Positions 48,681 through 56,897 of a stretch of 64,000 nt of DNA are shown piece by piece. Both the position numbers and the translations under genes were made by a program. The notes under the pieces are model-generated. The model was not told the origin of the DNA. It saw only the letters and a program-made list of their open reading frames with translations, and searched no databases. Origin of the DNA: Thermosynechococcus sp. CL-1 (GTDB lineage Bacteria; Cyanobacteriota; Cyanobacteriia; Thermosynechococcales; Thermosynechococcaceae); contig NZ_CP040671.1 of assembly GCF_008386235.1 (NCBI RefSeq), positions 1,800,001 to 1,864,000 on the forward strand, in the 5' to 3' direction. Within the stretch, counting starts at the first letter, position 1. Each line of letters begins with the position of its first letter.

Positions 48681-49898
48681 ATGGACATTGCTGAAAGTGT
48701 ACGCATGGCGATCGCTACCCTCAAGGCCAATCGGCTCCGCAGTGGCCTGACAATGCTCGGGATTATTATTGGCAATGCAGCGGTGATTGCCATGGTCGGC
48801 GTGGGTCAGGGGGCACAGCGCTATGCCGCCAGTCAGTTTGAATCCCTTGGTCCGAATACGCTTTTTATTGTGCCGGGGACGCCCCAAGCCCGTAACCGTA
48901 CGTTTAATGTGCCGCAAACCCTTGTCCTTGAGGATGCCAAGGCGATCGCCACCCAAGTGCCCACCGTTAAGGAAGTGGCACCGCAAATCCAAGTGCAACA
49001 ACGGGTCACCTATCGAGGGCGCAATACCAATGTCCTGATTGTGGGGACCACCCCCACCTTTCCCTCAGTGCGCAGTTTTACAGTGGCGCAGGGGCGCTTT
49101 ATCTCTGATGAGGATGTGGAACGGCATCGCCGCGTCGTCATTTTAGGCTCGGATTTGGCGAGGAAGCTCTTCATCAATGAAAATCCTGTGGGCCAGCAGG
49201 TGCGGATCAAGAATCTTTCCTTTGAAGTGATTGGCGTCATGGCCGAAAAGGGTGCTTTCCTTGGCAACAATCAGGATGAGGCCGCCTATATTCCCATTAC
49301 GACGATGTCTTCCCGGATTGTGGGGCAGCGCTCCCCCTATGGGATTTCCCTAACCTTTATCTCGGTATCTGCCCGCGATGAGCAAAGCATTGATGCGGCC
49401 AAGTTTCAGATTACCAACCTCCTGCGGCTGCGCCATCAAATTGTTGATGAGGACGATTTTACGATTCAAACCCAAAAGGAAGCTCTGCAAATCATTGGCA
49501 ATATCAGCAATGCCTTGACCTTGATGTTGGCGGCGATCGCCGGCATTTCCCTGCTGGTGGGGGGGATTGGCATTATGAACATTATGCTGGTCTCGGTAAC
49601 CGAACGCACCCAAGAAATTGGCCTGCGCAAGGCCATTGGTGCCACACAGCGGGATATACTGGCACAGTTTATGATTGAGGCGATGATCCTCTCGGCTCTC
49701 GGTGGCCTCATTGGCACGGGAGTGGGCGTAGGTGGTGTGATGCTAGTGGCGATGCTGACCCCCTTGGAGGCTGGGGTTGCTCCCGTTGCTGTGGCTCTTG
49801 CTGTGGGCGTTTCGGGCAGTATTGGCCTCTTCTTTGGGGTGGTTCCCGCTCAACGGGCGGCGCGGCTGGATCCGATTGTTGCCTTGCGCAGTGTCTAA
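48681..49898 (+). CDS. MacB-type ABC transporter permease
   Basis: 405 aa. One N-terminal membrane span (SGLTMLGIIIGNAAVIAMVG), a large periplasmic MacB-PCD domain (about 50-270), then three spans of the FtsX domain with GGIGIMNIMLVSVTERTQEIGLRKAIGA. The family handles macrolides, lipoproteins or peptides; heterocyst-type DevC is a relative. No ATPase or membrane-fusion gene is next to it, so its partners are encoded elsewhere. Confidence 0.9.
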   Translation: MDIAESVRMAIATLKANRLRSGLTMLGIIIGNAAVIAMVGVGQGAQRYAASQFESLGPNTLFIVPGTPQARNRTFNVPQTLVLEDAKAIATQVPTVKEVAPQIQVQQRVTYRGRNTNVLIVGTTPTFPSVRSFTVAQGRFISDEDVERHRRVVILGSDLARKLFINENPVGQQVRIKNLSFEVIGVMAEKGAFLGNNQDEAAYIPITTMSSRIVGQRSPYGISLTFISVSARDEQSIDAAKFQITNLLRLRHQIVDEDDFTIQTQKEALQIIGNISNALTLMLAAIAGISLLVGGIGIMNIMLVSVTERTQEIGLRKAIGATQRDILAQFMIEAMILSALGGLIGTGVGVGGVMLVAMLTPLEAGVAPVAVALAVGVSGSIGLFFGVVPAQRAARLDPIVALRSV

Positions 49899-49920
49899 AA
49901 GTACCCTTGGGAAATTACCG

Positions 49921-50022
49921 ATGGAAACGACAACCCTAGACTGGATGGCTGGCGGCCTTGCGATCGCCATTGTCATTGGTGGCCTGTTGATGATGTTTAC
50001 CAATCTTTGGACACGGCGATGA
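49921..50022 (+). CDS. Possible 33-aa membrane protein coupled to ABC permease
   Basis: ATG to TGA, 33 codons, with one hydrophobic stretch (MAGGLAIAIVIGGLLMMFTN) ending in LWTRR, a positively charged anchor. Its stop overlaps the start of the permease in an ATGA arrangement, the usual sign of translational coupling. The upstream gap carries GGGAAATTACCG, a weak ribosome site. I do not recognise it among the known small photosystem, cytochrome b6f or NDH-1 subunits. Confidence 0.45.
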   Translation: METTTLDWMAGGLAIAIVIGGLLMMFTNLWTRR

Positions 50023-50837
50023 CCCTGCGGCGAGGCTTGACCTACCTGCTGTTGGTGGCGATCGCGATCGTCATGCTGCTCCCTTTGGTGTGGCTCACCA
50101 GTACCGCCTTCAAGTCTGCCAATGAAGATATTTTTGCCTTTCCGCCCCGCTGGCTGCCCGCCGAACCAACCTGGGCGAATTTTGTCACGGTTTGGCAAAC
50201 GACTCCCTTTGGCCAGTACCTGTTCAACAGTACCCTAGTAGCAGTCTTAACGGTGGCCTGCAATCTCCTGACCTCTGCTTTGGCTGCCTATCCCTTGGCA
50301 CGGCTGTCCTTTCGCGGACGTGAGGTGATCTTTACGGCCATTTTGGCCACGATCATGATTCCCTTTCAAATCACCATGATTCCCCTGTTTATTTTGGCGG
50401 TGCAGTTGGGGCTGCGGAATACCTATCTGGGAATGGTTCTGCCGAGTTTGGCCTCTGCCTTTGGTATTTTTCTGTTGCGACAGGCCTTTATGGCGGTGCC
50501 CAAGGAACTAGAGGAAGCAGCTCGCCTCGATGGCTGCTCAGAATTGGGGCTGTGGTGGTTTGTGATGCTGCCGGCCATTCGCCCTGCCCTTGTTACCCTT
50601 GGCATTTTTGTGTTTATTGGTGCTTGGAGTGATTTTCTCTGGCCCCTGTTGGTCTTGGATCAGCCAGAACTTTATACCCTGCCCATTGGCCTGGTCACCC
50701 TAGCGGGGACGTTTTCCTTGGATTGGCGACTCATTGCCGCTGGCTCGGTGATTTCAATTGTGCCCGTGTTCATTGTGTTTATTTTCTTGCAACGATATAT
50801 TATTCCCTCCCAAACCACTGCCGGCCTGAAGGGCTAG
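50019..50837 (+). CDS. Carbohydrate ABC transporter permease, MalG-like
   Basis: 272 aa from ATG 50019, overlapping the preceding TGA. Six membrane spans and the EAA loop EELEEAARLDGCSELGLWWFVMLPAIRPAL characteristic of the second inner-membrane subunit of sugar importers (MalG, GgtD, UgpE). No MalF-like partner, binding protein or ATPase is adjacent, so it must work with subunits encoded elsewhere. Convergent with the RCK-only gene, overlapping by 4 bp. Confidence 0.9.
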   Translation: MTLRRGLTYLLLVAIAIVMLLPLVWLTSTAFKSANEDIFAFPPRWLPAEPTWANFVTVWQTTPFGQYLFNSTLVAVLTVACNLLTSALAAYPLARLSFRGREVIFTAILATIMIPFQITMIPLFILAVQLGLRNTYLGMVLPSLASAFGIFLLRQAFMAVPKELEEAARLDGCSELGLWWFVMLPAIRPALVTLGIFVFIGAWSDFLWPLLVLDQPELYTLPIGLVTLAGTFSLDWRLIAAGSVISIVPVFIVFIFLQRYIIPSQTTAGLKG

Positions 50838-51601
50838 CTTCCTAGGCCGCGATAGCGAATTGGCTGGCGGTGGGCATATTGGCGAAAGAAGGTTTTAATT
50901 TCCGCTGCTCGGCCAAGGGCAATCAGGGTATCCCCCGGCCCTAGGGGCAAGGTTAAGGGGGGGTGGGTCACCAAGGCACCGTTCTGATGGCGGACAGCAA
51001 CAATAATAAAGCGGCCTCGGCCTTTCGCTTCCACATCGGCGATCGCTAGCCCCACCAGCGAGGACTCCAAGGGCAGCGTAAACTCCTCAATCTGAAGATC
51101 GAGCTGGCTGAGTAGCTCAATCAAGTGACTGCGCTCATCCTTTTCCTCAAGAAAATCCAAGACTGTCGGGCGAGTAATGAGCTGCACCATGCGTTGGGCA
51201 CTGATACTCGAGGGCAAGACCACATGATCGGCACCGGCAAAGCGCAATTTTGACTCCGTGGCTGGCAACTCACCATAGGCCAAGATCTGGAGGTTGGGAT
51301 TCAGACGACGGGCAATCAGGGTGATAAAGACATTGCTGGCATCATCGGGCAAAACAGCCACCAAGGTGCGAGCGCGATCTACCCCCACCGCCAACAGCTC
51401 ATTTTCATCCATGAGATCATCGCCGCGATAAAACAGATGGCCGGACTGCTGGGCAAGCCGTAGTCGCTGCCGCTGATTGTCAATCACCACAAAAGGGATT
51501 GCAGCGGCGGCCAAGTTCATGGCTAAACTGCGACCCAAAGAGCCATAGCCGCAGATGATGACATGATCCTTAAGGCCAGCGAGATGTGAGGGGGTTGTCA
51601 T
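50834..51601 (-). CDS. TrkA-type RCK protein, soluble potassium-channel regulator
   Basis: 255 aa, no membrane span. A TrkA-N Rossmann domain (HVIICGYGSLGRSLAMNL; VVIDNQRQRL) and a TrkA-C domain (about 165-245, GDTLIALGRAAEIK). It is a paralogue of the RCK part of the next gene upstream, sharing GADHVVLP and the layout. Such proteins gate potassium channels by binding NAD(H) or nucleotides. Its start overlaps the channel gene's end by 4 bp, so the two are probably made together. Confidence 0.87.
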   Translation of the reverse strand: MTTPSHLAGLKDHVIICGYGSLGRSLAMNLAAAAIPFVVIDNQRQRLRLAQQSGHLFYRGDDLMDENELLAVGVDRARTLVAVLPDDASNVFITLIARRLNPNLQILAYGELPATESKLRFAGADHVVLPSSISAQRMVQLITRPTVLDFLEEKDERSHLIELLSQLDLQIEEFTLPLESSLVGLAIADVEAKGRGRFIIVAVRHQNGALVTHPPLTLPLGPGDTLIALGRAAEIKTFFRQYAHRQPIRYRGLGS

Positions 51602-52647
51602 TGGGAGTGGCGAGGGCGGGCAGTATATTTGCGAATGAGCTTGGGGGTATCTTGAGCATGCCCCAATAGAATCAATGTATCGCCCACTTCCACAAGGGGA
51701 TTGGCACGGATGGAAAACAACTGGCCATCACTTTTGCGCAGGCCAACAATAATAAATGCCCCTTGGCCGCGCACCTCTAGGCCACTCAAGCGCGTGCCAA
51801 CGTAAGGGTAATCGGCAGTAATCTCCAGTTCCTCTAGGCAAGCGTCAATGTGGCTCAACAGTTCATTCAGGGTCTCGCGATCGCCCGTTTGCTCAAGAAA
51901 GTCAATGCGTGGCCGCCGAATCAGGTTAGTCATTTGACTGGCACCAATTTTTGTCGGCAAGACGATGTGATCCGCTCCTGCCATACGTAGCTTTGCTTCT
52001 GTGCTTGCCAAATTCGCCCGCGCCACAATCAGCAGGCTCGGATTTAGGGAGCGCGCTGTCAGGGTAATAAAGACATTGATCGTGTCATTGGGCAGCACTG
52101 TCGCTAGGGCGATCGCCCGCTCGATCCCCACCACGCGCAGCGTTTCTTCCTCCGCCGCACTCCCCAAATAGGCCAAATAGCCCAACTGTATCGCTAGATC
52201 AATGCGCTGTTCATTGACATCCAAAATCACAAAGGGGGTTTTTAATGCCGATAATTCCTGAGCCATCACCTGACCAATGCGGCCAAAGCCACAGACAATG
52301 ACATGGCGGTTGAGTTTGTTGATGTCGCGGCTTGCCCGCTGAAGATCCAGTAGGCGTTTGATCTCCCCTTCGGTAAACAGTTGCACCACCGCACCGATGG
52401 TATAAACCGTTGCTGCACTGCCGGCCACAATGATCAGCATGTTAAAGAAGCGTTGCGCCGGCGTAATCAGGGGTCGCACTTCACTGTAGCCAATGCCAAA
52501 GACGGTGATCACGTACATGTAGAGGGCATCGAGCCAGTTCCAGCCAAAGCGGGTGTAGCCCACCACCGCCACCAACATGATCAGAACAAAGAGGGTGATG
52601 CCAATAATAAAACGGTTGAGGGCAGGGGTCGCAGGTAACCGTCGCAT
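51598..52647 (-). CDS. Potassium-channel-like protein with fused RCK domain
   Basis: 349 aa from ATG 52647; an earlier frame start would overlap sdhA. Two membrane spans (about 13-31 and 66-90) with a pore helix, then a TrkA-N domain starting HVIVCGFGRIGQVMAQEL and a TrkA-C domain. The selectivity filter reads ITVFGIGYSEV: residues 51-55 are GIGYS instead of TVGYG. MthK-like architecture. Separate RCK gene follows with a 4-bp overlap. It may be a modified K channel or one of altered selectivity. Confidence 0.85.
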   Translation of the reverse strand: MRRLPATPALNRFIIGITLFVLIMLVAVVGYTRFGWNWLDALYMYVITVFGIGYSEVRPLITPAQRFFNMLIIVAGSAATVYTIGAVVQLFTEGEIKRLLDLQRASRDINKLNRHVIVCGFGRIGQVMAQELSALKTPFVILDVNEQRIDLAIQLGYLAYLGSAAEEETLRVVGIERAIALATVLPNDTINVFITLTARSLNPSLLIVARANLASTEAKLRMAGADHIVLPTKIGASQMTNLIRRPRIDFLEQTGDRETLNELLSHIDACLEELEITADYPYVGTRLSGLEVRGQGAFIIVGLRKSDGQLFSIRANPLVEVGDTLILLGHAQDTPKLIRKYTARPRHSQ

Positions 52648-52651
52648 GGCT

Positions 52652-54397
52652 TTAATACTTGCGCTCTTGGGGGGGAAACATGGTGATGGTGACGGGCAGA
52701 TAGTCAATCCTCATGCCGTCGCTGTGGTAGGTGGCTAGGGTGTGGCGTAGGAAGTTGACATCATCCCGCTGCGGATAGTCTTCACGGAAGTGGGCACCAC
52801 GACTCTCTTGGCGAGCAAGGGCGCTGCTCAAAATCACTTCCGCAACCACGAGGATATTTGCTAACTCAAACGCCTCTAACAGCTCTGTGTTCCAATAGCG
52901 CTGGCGATCGTCGAGACGAATCCGCGAATAGGCTGCTTTCAGTCGCTGCAATTCTTCCAAACCCCTCTGCATCAGAGCCGCGGTGCGAAATACGCCACAG
53001 TATTGGGTCATACAATCTTGAACCTGCTGCCGTAGTTGGGCAATGCGTAAATCCCCCGCTTGACTAAAGAGGTGCTGAATCTGTTGCTCCGCTGCCTGTA
53101 GATAGGGCTGGGGGTCAAATTGGGGTTGGGGCAAGCTCGGTAAATCTTTGGCGATCGCCCCACCGGTGCGGCGGCCATAGACCACACATTCTAGGAGGGA
53201 ATTACTCCCCAAGCGATTGGCACCATGCACCGAGACACAGGCACATTCACCAGCGGCATAAAACCCGGTCACCAGTTCCGTGGCATTGGCACGCACCTGA
53301 CCATTGACATTGACCGGAATCCCCCCCATTGAATAGTGCACCGTCGGACGTACAGGAATCGGCTCCACCACCGCATCCACCCCCGCCAAGCGATGGGCTT
53401 CCTCCCAACAGAAGGGAATGCGACTCATGATTATTTCGCGACCCAAGTGGCGGACATCGAGATAGACAAAAGGCCCCCCTGCAGAACCGTCACTGTGGAT
53501 GCCCCGCCCTTCGCGAATTTCGATGGCGATCGCCCGCGAGGTAATATCACGGGGAGCCAGTTCCATGCGACTGGGGGCATAGCGTGCCATAAAGCGTTCC
53601 CCCTCGGCATTGACCAAATAAGCCCCTTCACCGCGCACCGCCTCAGAAATCAAAACCCCCGCTGGATACAACCCCGTGGGGTGAAATTGGACAAACTCCA
53701 TATCCTCAAGGGGCAAGCCTGCCCGTGCCGTCATCGCTAAGCCATCCCCCGTGGAGGCAAAATCATTAGAGGTGGTATTAAAGACGCGACCATAGCCCCC
53801 TGTGGCAAAAAGAATGGCAGGTGCCCGCAGAATGTCCAGTTGACCCGTTTCAATGTGGTAGGCAACGACCCCCTTGGCCTGCTGATCCTCGACAATCAGC
53901 CGCAGCACATACCACTCACTAAAAAAGGTGACGTTGTATTTCAGGAGATTGCAGTAGAGTTCGTGGAGAATGGCATGACCGGTTTTGTCGGCTGCATAGC
54001 AAGTGCGCTGGTGCGTGTGACCACCAAAGGGACGTTGGGCAATACGGCCATCGGACAGACGAGAGAAGAGCACCCCCAAGTGCTCAAGGTCAATCACCAC
54101 ATCGGGCGCTTCTTGGGCAAGAATGGCGACGGCCTCCTGATCCGCAAGAAAGTCTGACCCCTTGACGGTATCAAAGGCGTGGCTTTCCCAAGAGTCTTCG
54201 CTGTCCACATTTTTCAGCGTAGCGGCAATGCCCCCTTGGGCAGCAACGGAATGGGAACGAATGGGATGGGTTTTGGACACAAGGGCAATCGGGGTCTCTG
54301 GGGCAAGGCGGCAAATTTCCAAAGCAGCACGACAGCCTGCTAAGCCACCACCGACAATCACAACGCCAAAGTCTTGCATCGTCCGTTTGTCCAGCAT
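52652..54397 (-). CDS. sdhA: Succinate dehydrogenase/fumarate reductase flavoprotein subunit
   Basis: 581 aa. Covalent-FAD motif [17 protein letters not shown]-terminal [17 protein letters not shown]; active-site [11 protein letters not shown] and [27 protein letters not shown]. Oxidises succinate to fumarate and passes electrons to an SdhB iron-sulfur subunit and then plastoquinone. No sdhB is adjacent, which is common in cyanobacteria. The stop is 4 bp before the channel gene's start. Confidence 0.95.
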   Translation of the reverse strand: MLDKRTMQDFGVVIVGGGLAGCRAALEICRLAPETPIALVSKTHPIRSHSVAAQGGIAATLKNVDSEDSWESHAFDTVKGSDFLADQEAVAILAQEAPDVVIDLEHLGVLFSRLSDGRIAQRPFGGHTHQRTCYAADKTGHAILHELYCNLLKYNVTFFSEWYVLRLIVEDQQAKGVVAYHIETGQLDILRAPAILFATGGYGRVFNTTSNDFASTGDGLAMTARAGLPLEDMEFVQFHPTGLYPAGVLISEAVRGEGAYLVNAEGERFMARYAPSRMELAPRDITSRAIAIEIREGRGIHSDGSAGGPFVYLDVRHLGREIIMSRIPFCWEEAHRLAGVDAVVEPIPVRPTVHYSMGGIPVNVNGQVRANATELVTGFYAAGECACVSVHGANRLGSNSLLECVVYGRRTGGAIAKDLPSLPQPQFDPQPYLQAAEQQIQHLFSQAGDLRIAQLRQQVQDCMTQYCGVFRTAALMQRGLEELQRLKAAYSRIRLDDRQRYWNTELLEAFELANILVVAEVILSSALARQESRGAHFREDYPQRDDVNFLRHTLATYHSDGMRIDYLPVTITMFPPQERKY

Positions 54398-54606
54398 CTT
54401 TTCCTATACTAAGTTGGCGATTAAGAGAGCGGCGGCGGCAGCAAAGATGAAACAAAGATAAAAACAGTAGCAAAATGATCTTGCGAGCCTCACGCTGAAT
54501 CGTTAGAGTGGCAGTACAGTTCTTTTGGGGGCACAGCGGTTTCGATGCTTTTGTGCGTGTTCTCTCTCTGTGAAAAGGACTGTAATTTTATGGGAGGCAG
54601 CTGTCC

Positions 54607-55134
54607 TTGAGTGCATTTTTTCTTCACTATGGGGATTGTGGGGTGCGCCATTGGTGCGATCGCGATCGCGCAGCGGTCATGCACCTCATTGCTAATGTCC
54701 TCAGTGAGTTTGGCCTTTCTTGGCAACCCGAAGGCGCCGATGCCGATGTGGTTCACGTTGAAGATTACTACCACTGCCGGGGCGGACAATTTTGGGTAGT
54801 GGAGCAGGCCTCGGAAGTTGTGGGCACGATCGCCTTCTATCCCATTCAGCGGGGCGAAGCGGCTGTCGAAATTCGCAAAATGTATCTCCATCCCCGCGTA
54901 CGCGGCCAAGGCCTAGGGACATTTCTCCTGCACCATCTGGAGGCAGCCATTGCAGCGGCCGGCTACCGCAAAATCTGGATTGAAACGGCCTCAATCATGA
55001 CTACAGCTGTCCATTTGTACGAAAAGGCGGGCTATCAGCCGGCGACGGGTGTGGAAACGCAGCGTTGCGATCGCGTCTATGTCAAGGACGTAGTGCTTCA
55101 TGGCATGGCTTCGATGGCTTCTGCCCCCTGCTAG
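54607..55134 (+). CDS. GNAT-family N-acetyltransferase
   Basis: 175 aa from TTG 54607 (no better upstream start; a GGGAGG ribosome site is about ten bases away). Acetyl-CoA motif RVRGQGLGTFLL, the conserved EIRKMYLHP strand before it, and YEKAGYQP at the end of the fold. Transfers an acetyl group to an amine; the substrate is unknown. The next gene starts inside its 3' end. Confidence 0.85.
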   Translation: MSAFFLHYGDCGVRHWCDRDRAAVMHLIANVLSEFGLSWQPEGADADVVHVEDYYHCRGGQFWVVEQASEVVGTIAFYPIQRGEAAVEIRKMYLHPRVRGQGLGTFLLHHLEAAIAAAGYRKIWIETASIMTTAVHLYEKAGYQPATGVETQRCDRVYVKDVVLHGMASMASAPC

Positions 55135-56470
55135 TCTGATTGTTCTGCTGGTTTCACCTGCTGCCTTCGGTCTCTGCCGCCAAGATTTGGCTCGTGCCCT
55201 GCAACAGGAAATTCAAAATCCCCAATGGCAACGGGGTCAGTGGGGCATGGTGGTGCGGGATTTAACCACGGGGGATCTTCTCTACGACTACCAAGGGAAA
55301 AAGCTCTTTCTGGTGGCCTCGAATGTCAAGCTAACGACAGTGGCTGCCGCCTTAGACTATTGGGGAGCTAATCATTTCTTTGAGACCACCCTCAGCACGC
55401 GATCGCCCGACCAAAAAACGGTGCGTCTTCAGGGCAGTTTTGACCCCAGTTTCAGCAGCCAAGACCTGCAACAAATGGCCAGCCGTCTTGCTCAGCAGGG
55501 GATTCGCCAGATTCCAATCTTGGAAATCGGCGGTGTCACACCCGTAACGATCGAACCCACATGGGCGATCGAAGACCTGACGATGGGCTATGCCGCCGTA
55601 GTGACGCGCTTTAGTCTCAATCAAAATGCCCTGAACCTAGAGGTCATACCCCAACAGTTGGGGCAACCCTTGGTACTACGGCAGCCGCAGACTCATTTTC
55701 AGGTGGTGAATGAGACCCGCACCGTGGCTCCCTCTGAGCCGGAATTTCTAGAAAGTGAGGTGCGCGGCCAGCAGATCATTGTGCGGGGTCAACTCCACGT
55801 CGGCAGTGAGCCAGCAGAAATGCGCATTCCCCTCCCTCAGCCTGCCCCCTATCTTCAACAACAGGTGCAGCGGGCCTTTGCCCAAGCGGGCATTCACATC
55901 CGGCAGATTCACTTAGTGGAGACAGCAGACCCCCTACCGGATGTGTTGGTGCGCCATGCCTCACCCCCCCTAGAAGCCTTAATTTTGCCGGTTCTCCAAG
56001 AGAGTGACAATTTCTATGCAGAAATGCTCCTTGCCGCTCTGGAGGCAGCCCAACCCGGCTATCGCCAACGCTATCTAGAGCGCATCGGTGTCCAAGGGGC
56101 GGTTTTAGTGGATGGTTCGGGACTCTCGCGGCAAAATTGGCTGACGCCCAATGGTTTAGTCACGCTGCTGCAACATATAACGCAAACAAAGGATGCCTCG
56201 CTGTGGCGGCGATCGCTCCCCCTTGCTGGGCGATCGGGGACGTTACGCCAGCGCTTTCGTAATACAGCAGCTCAAGATCGCGTCTGGGCGAAAACCGGCA
56301 CACTGCGGGGTGTCGTTGCCCTAGCGGGCTATGTAGAACCCGTGCAGGATCGCCCCCTCGTCTTTAGTCTTGTGGTCAATCAAGGGGGGGAGGCCACGGC
56401 TCAACTCCGTGCTGGTTTGGATCGCATAGTTGTTTTGCTGGCGCAATCGCAGAACTGTCCTCACCGCTGA
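55100..56470 (+). CDS. dacB: D-alanyl-D-alanine carboxypeptidase, PBP4/DacB type (S13)
   Basis: 456 aa. A signal peptide (about residues 1-25, WLLPPASLIVLLVSPAAFG) sends it to the periplasm. The penicillin-binding motifs are complete: S74-N-V-K77, SDN in ESDNFYAE, and KTG in AKTGTLRG, with the large domain insertion of the S13 family between the first two. It trims or cross-link-edits peptidoglycan stem peptides. Its ATG is 35 bp inside the GNAT gene, in another frame. Confidence 0.93.
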   Translation: MAWLRWLLPPASLIVLLVSPAAFGLCRQDLARALQQEIQNPQWQRGQWGMVVRDLTTGDLLYDYQGKKLFLVASNVKLTTVAAALDYWGANHFFETTLSTRSPDQKTVRLQGSFDPSFSSQDLQQMASRLAQQGIRQIPILEIGGVTPVTIEPTWAIEDLTMGYAAVVTRFSLNQNALNLEVIPQQLGQPLVLRQPQTHFQVVNETRTVAPSEPEFLESEVRGQQIIVRGQLHVGSEPAEMRIPLPQPAPYLQQQVQRAFAQAGIHIRQIHLVETADPLPDVLVRHASPPLEALILPVLQESDNFYAEMLLAALEAAQPGYRQRYLERIGVQGAVLVDGSGLSRQNWLTPNGLVTLLQHITQTKDASLWRRSLPLAGRSGTLRQRFRNTAAQDRVWAKTGTLRGVVALAGYVEPVQDRPLVFSLVVNQGGEATAQLRAGLDRIVVLLAQSQNCPHR

Positions 56471-56897
56471 AAAAAACGCATCCATTCAGTACCTCGAACT
56501 ACAGCCCGACACAGGCTCAAAACTGCCAGAGCGGGAGAGGATTGCATACCCGTCACGTGCCCCATATTCTAAAAAAGGGTTGTATTTATTGATGCTGCTT
56601 ATAAAGCAAATATAAAAACAAAGATCAAAAACCATAACATTGAATCTCTTAATTTGATAGGATTGGAAATTATTCAAGTTTTTAAGCGTTAACCATTTTT
56701 TGAATCCCCATGACTTAACAAACTTGCGATTTGAAATAATGATTTTGCTATTTGAAAAATAATCAAATAAAACATCAATGATCAAGAATAAAAGTTTTTA
56801 CTGGTAATTCCCTAGGCGATTAAACTACGTTATAGTGGCAGTGCTATTTCGATATTTTCGATAGCAGTACCGCAGATAGGTCTTCAGGAGGTGTCCA
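56471..56897. other. 427-bp AT-rich gap upstream of the flavodiiron gene
   Basis: Between dacB and the flavodiiron gene. 56570-56800 is clearly AT-rich compared with the flanks. A minus-strand frame of 99 codons here has poor codon character and no family resemblance, so I do not call it. Near the right end, TATAGT around 56832 may be a -10 box. No RNA gene was recognised. Confidence 0.6.
56886..56893 (+). promoter_or_regulatory. Strong ribosome binding site of the flavodiiron gene
   Basis: AGGAGGTG, nearly full anti-Shine-Dalgarno complement, four bases before the ATG at 56898. It fixes the start and predicts efficient translation. Confidence 0.75.

Noticed and set aside
54404..54493. 29-codon GTG frame on the minus strand upstream of sdhA, hydrophobic (LCFIFAAAAALLIANLV)
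   Set aside because: It looks membrane-like but matches no known small subunit, and no ribosome site is visible; not strong enough to call.
56486..56785. 99-codon minus-strand frame in the AT-rich gap
   Set aside because: AT-rich chance frame with no recognisable pattern; no convincing ribosome site.
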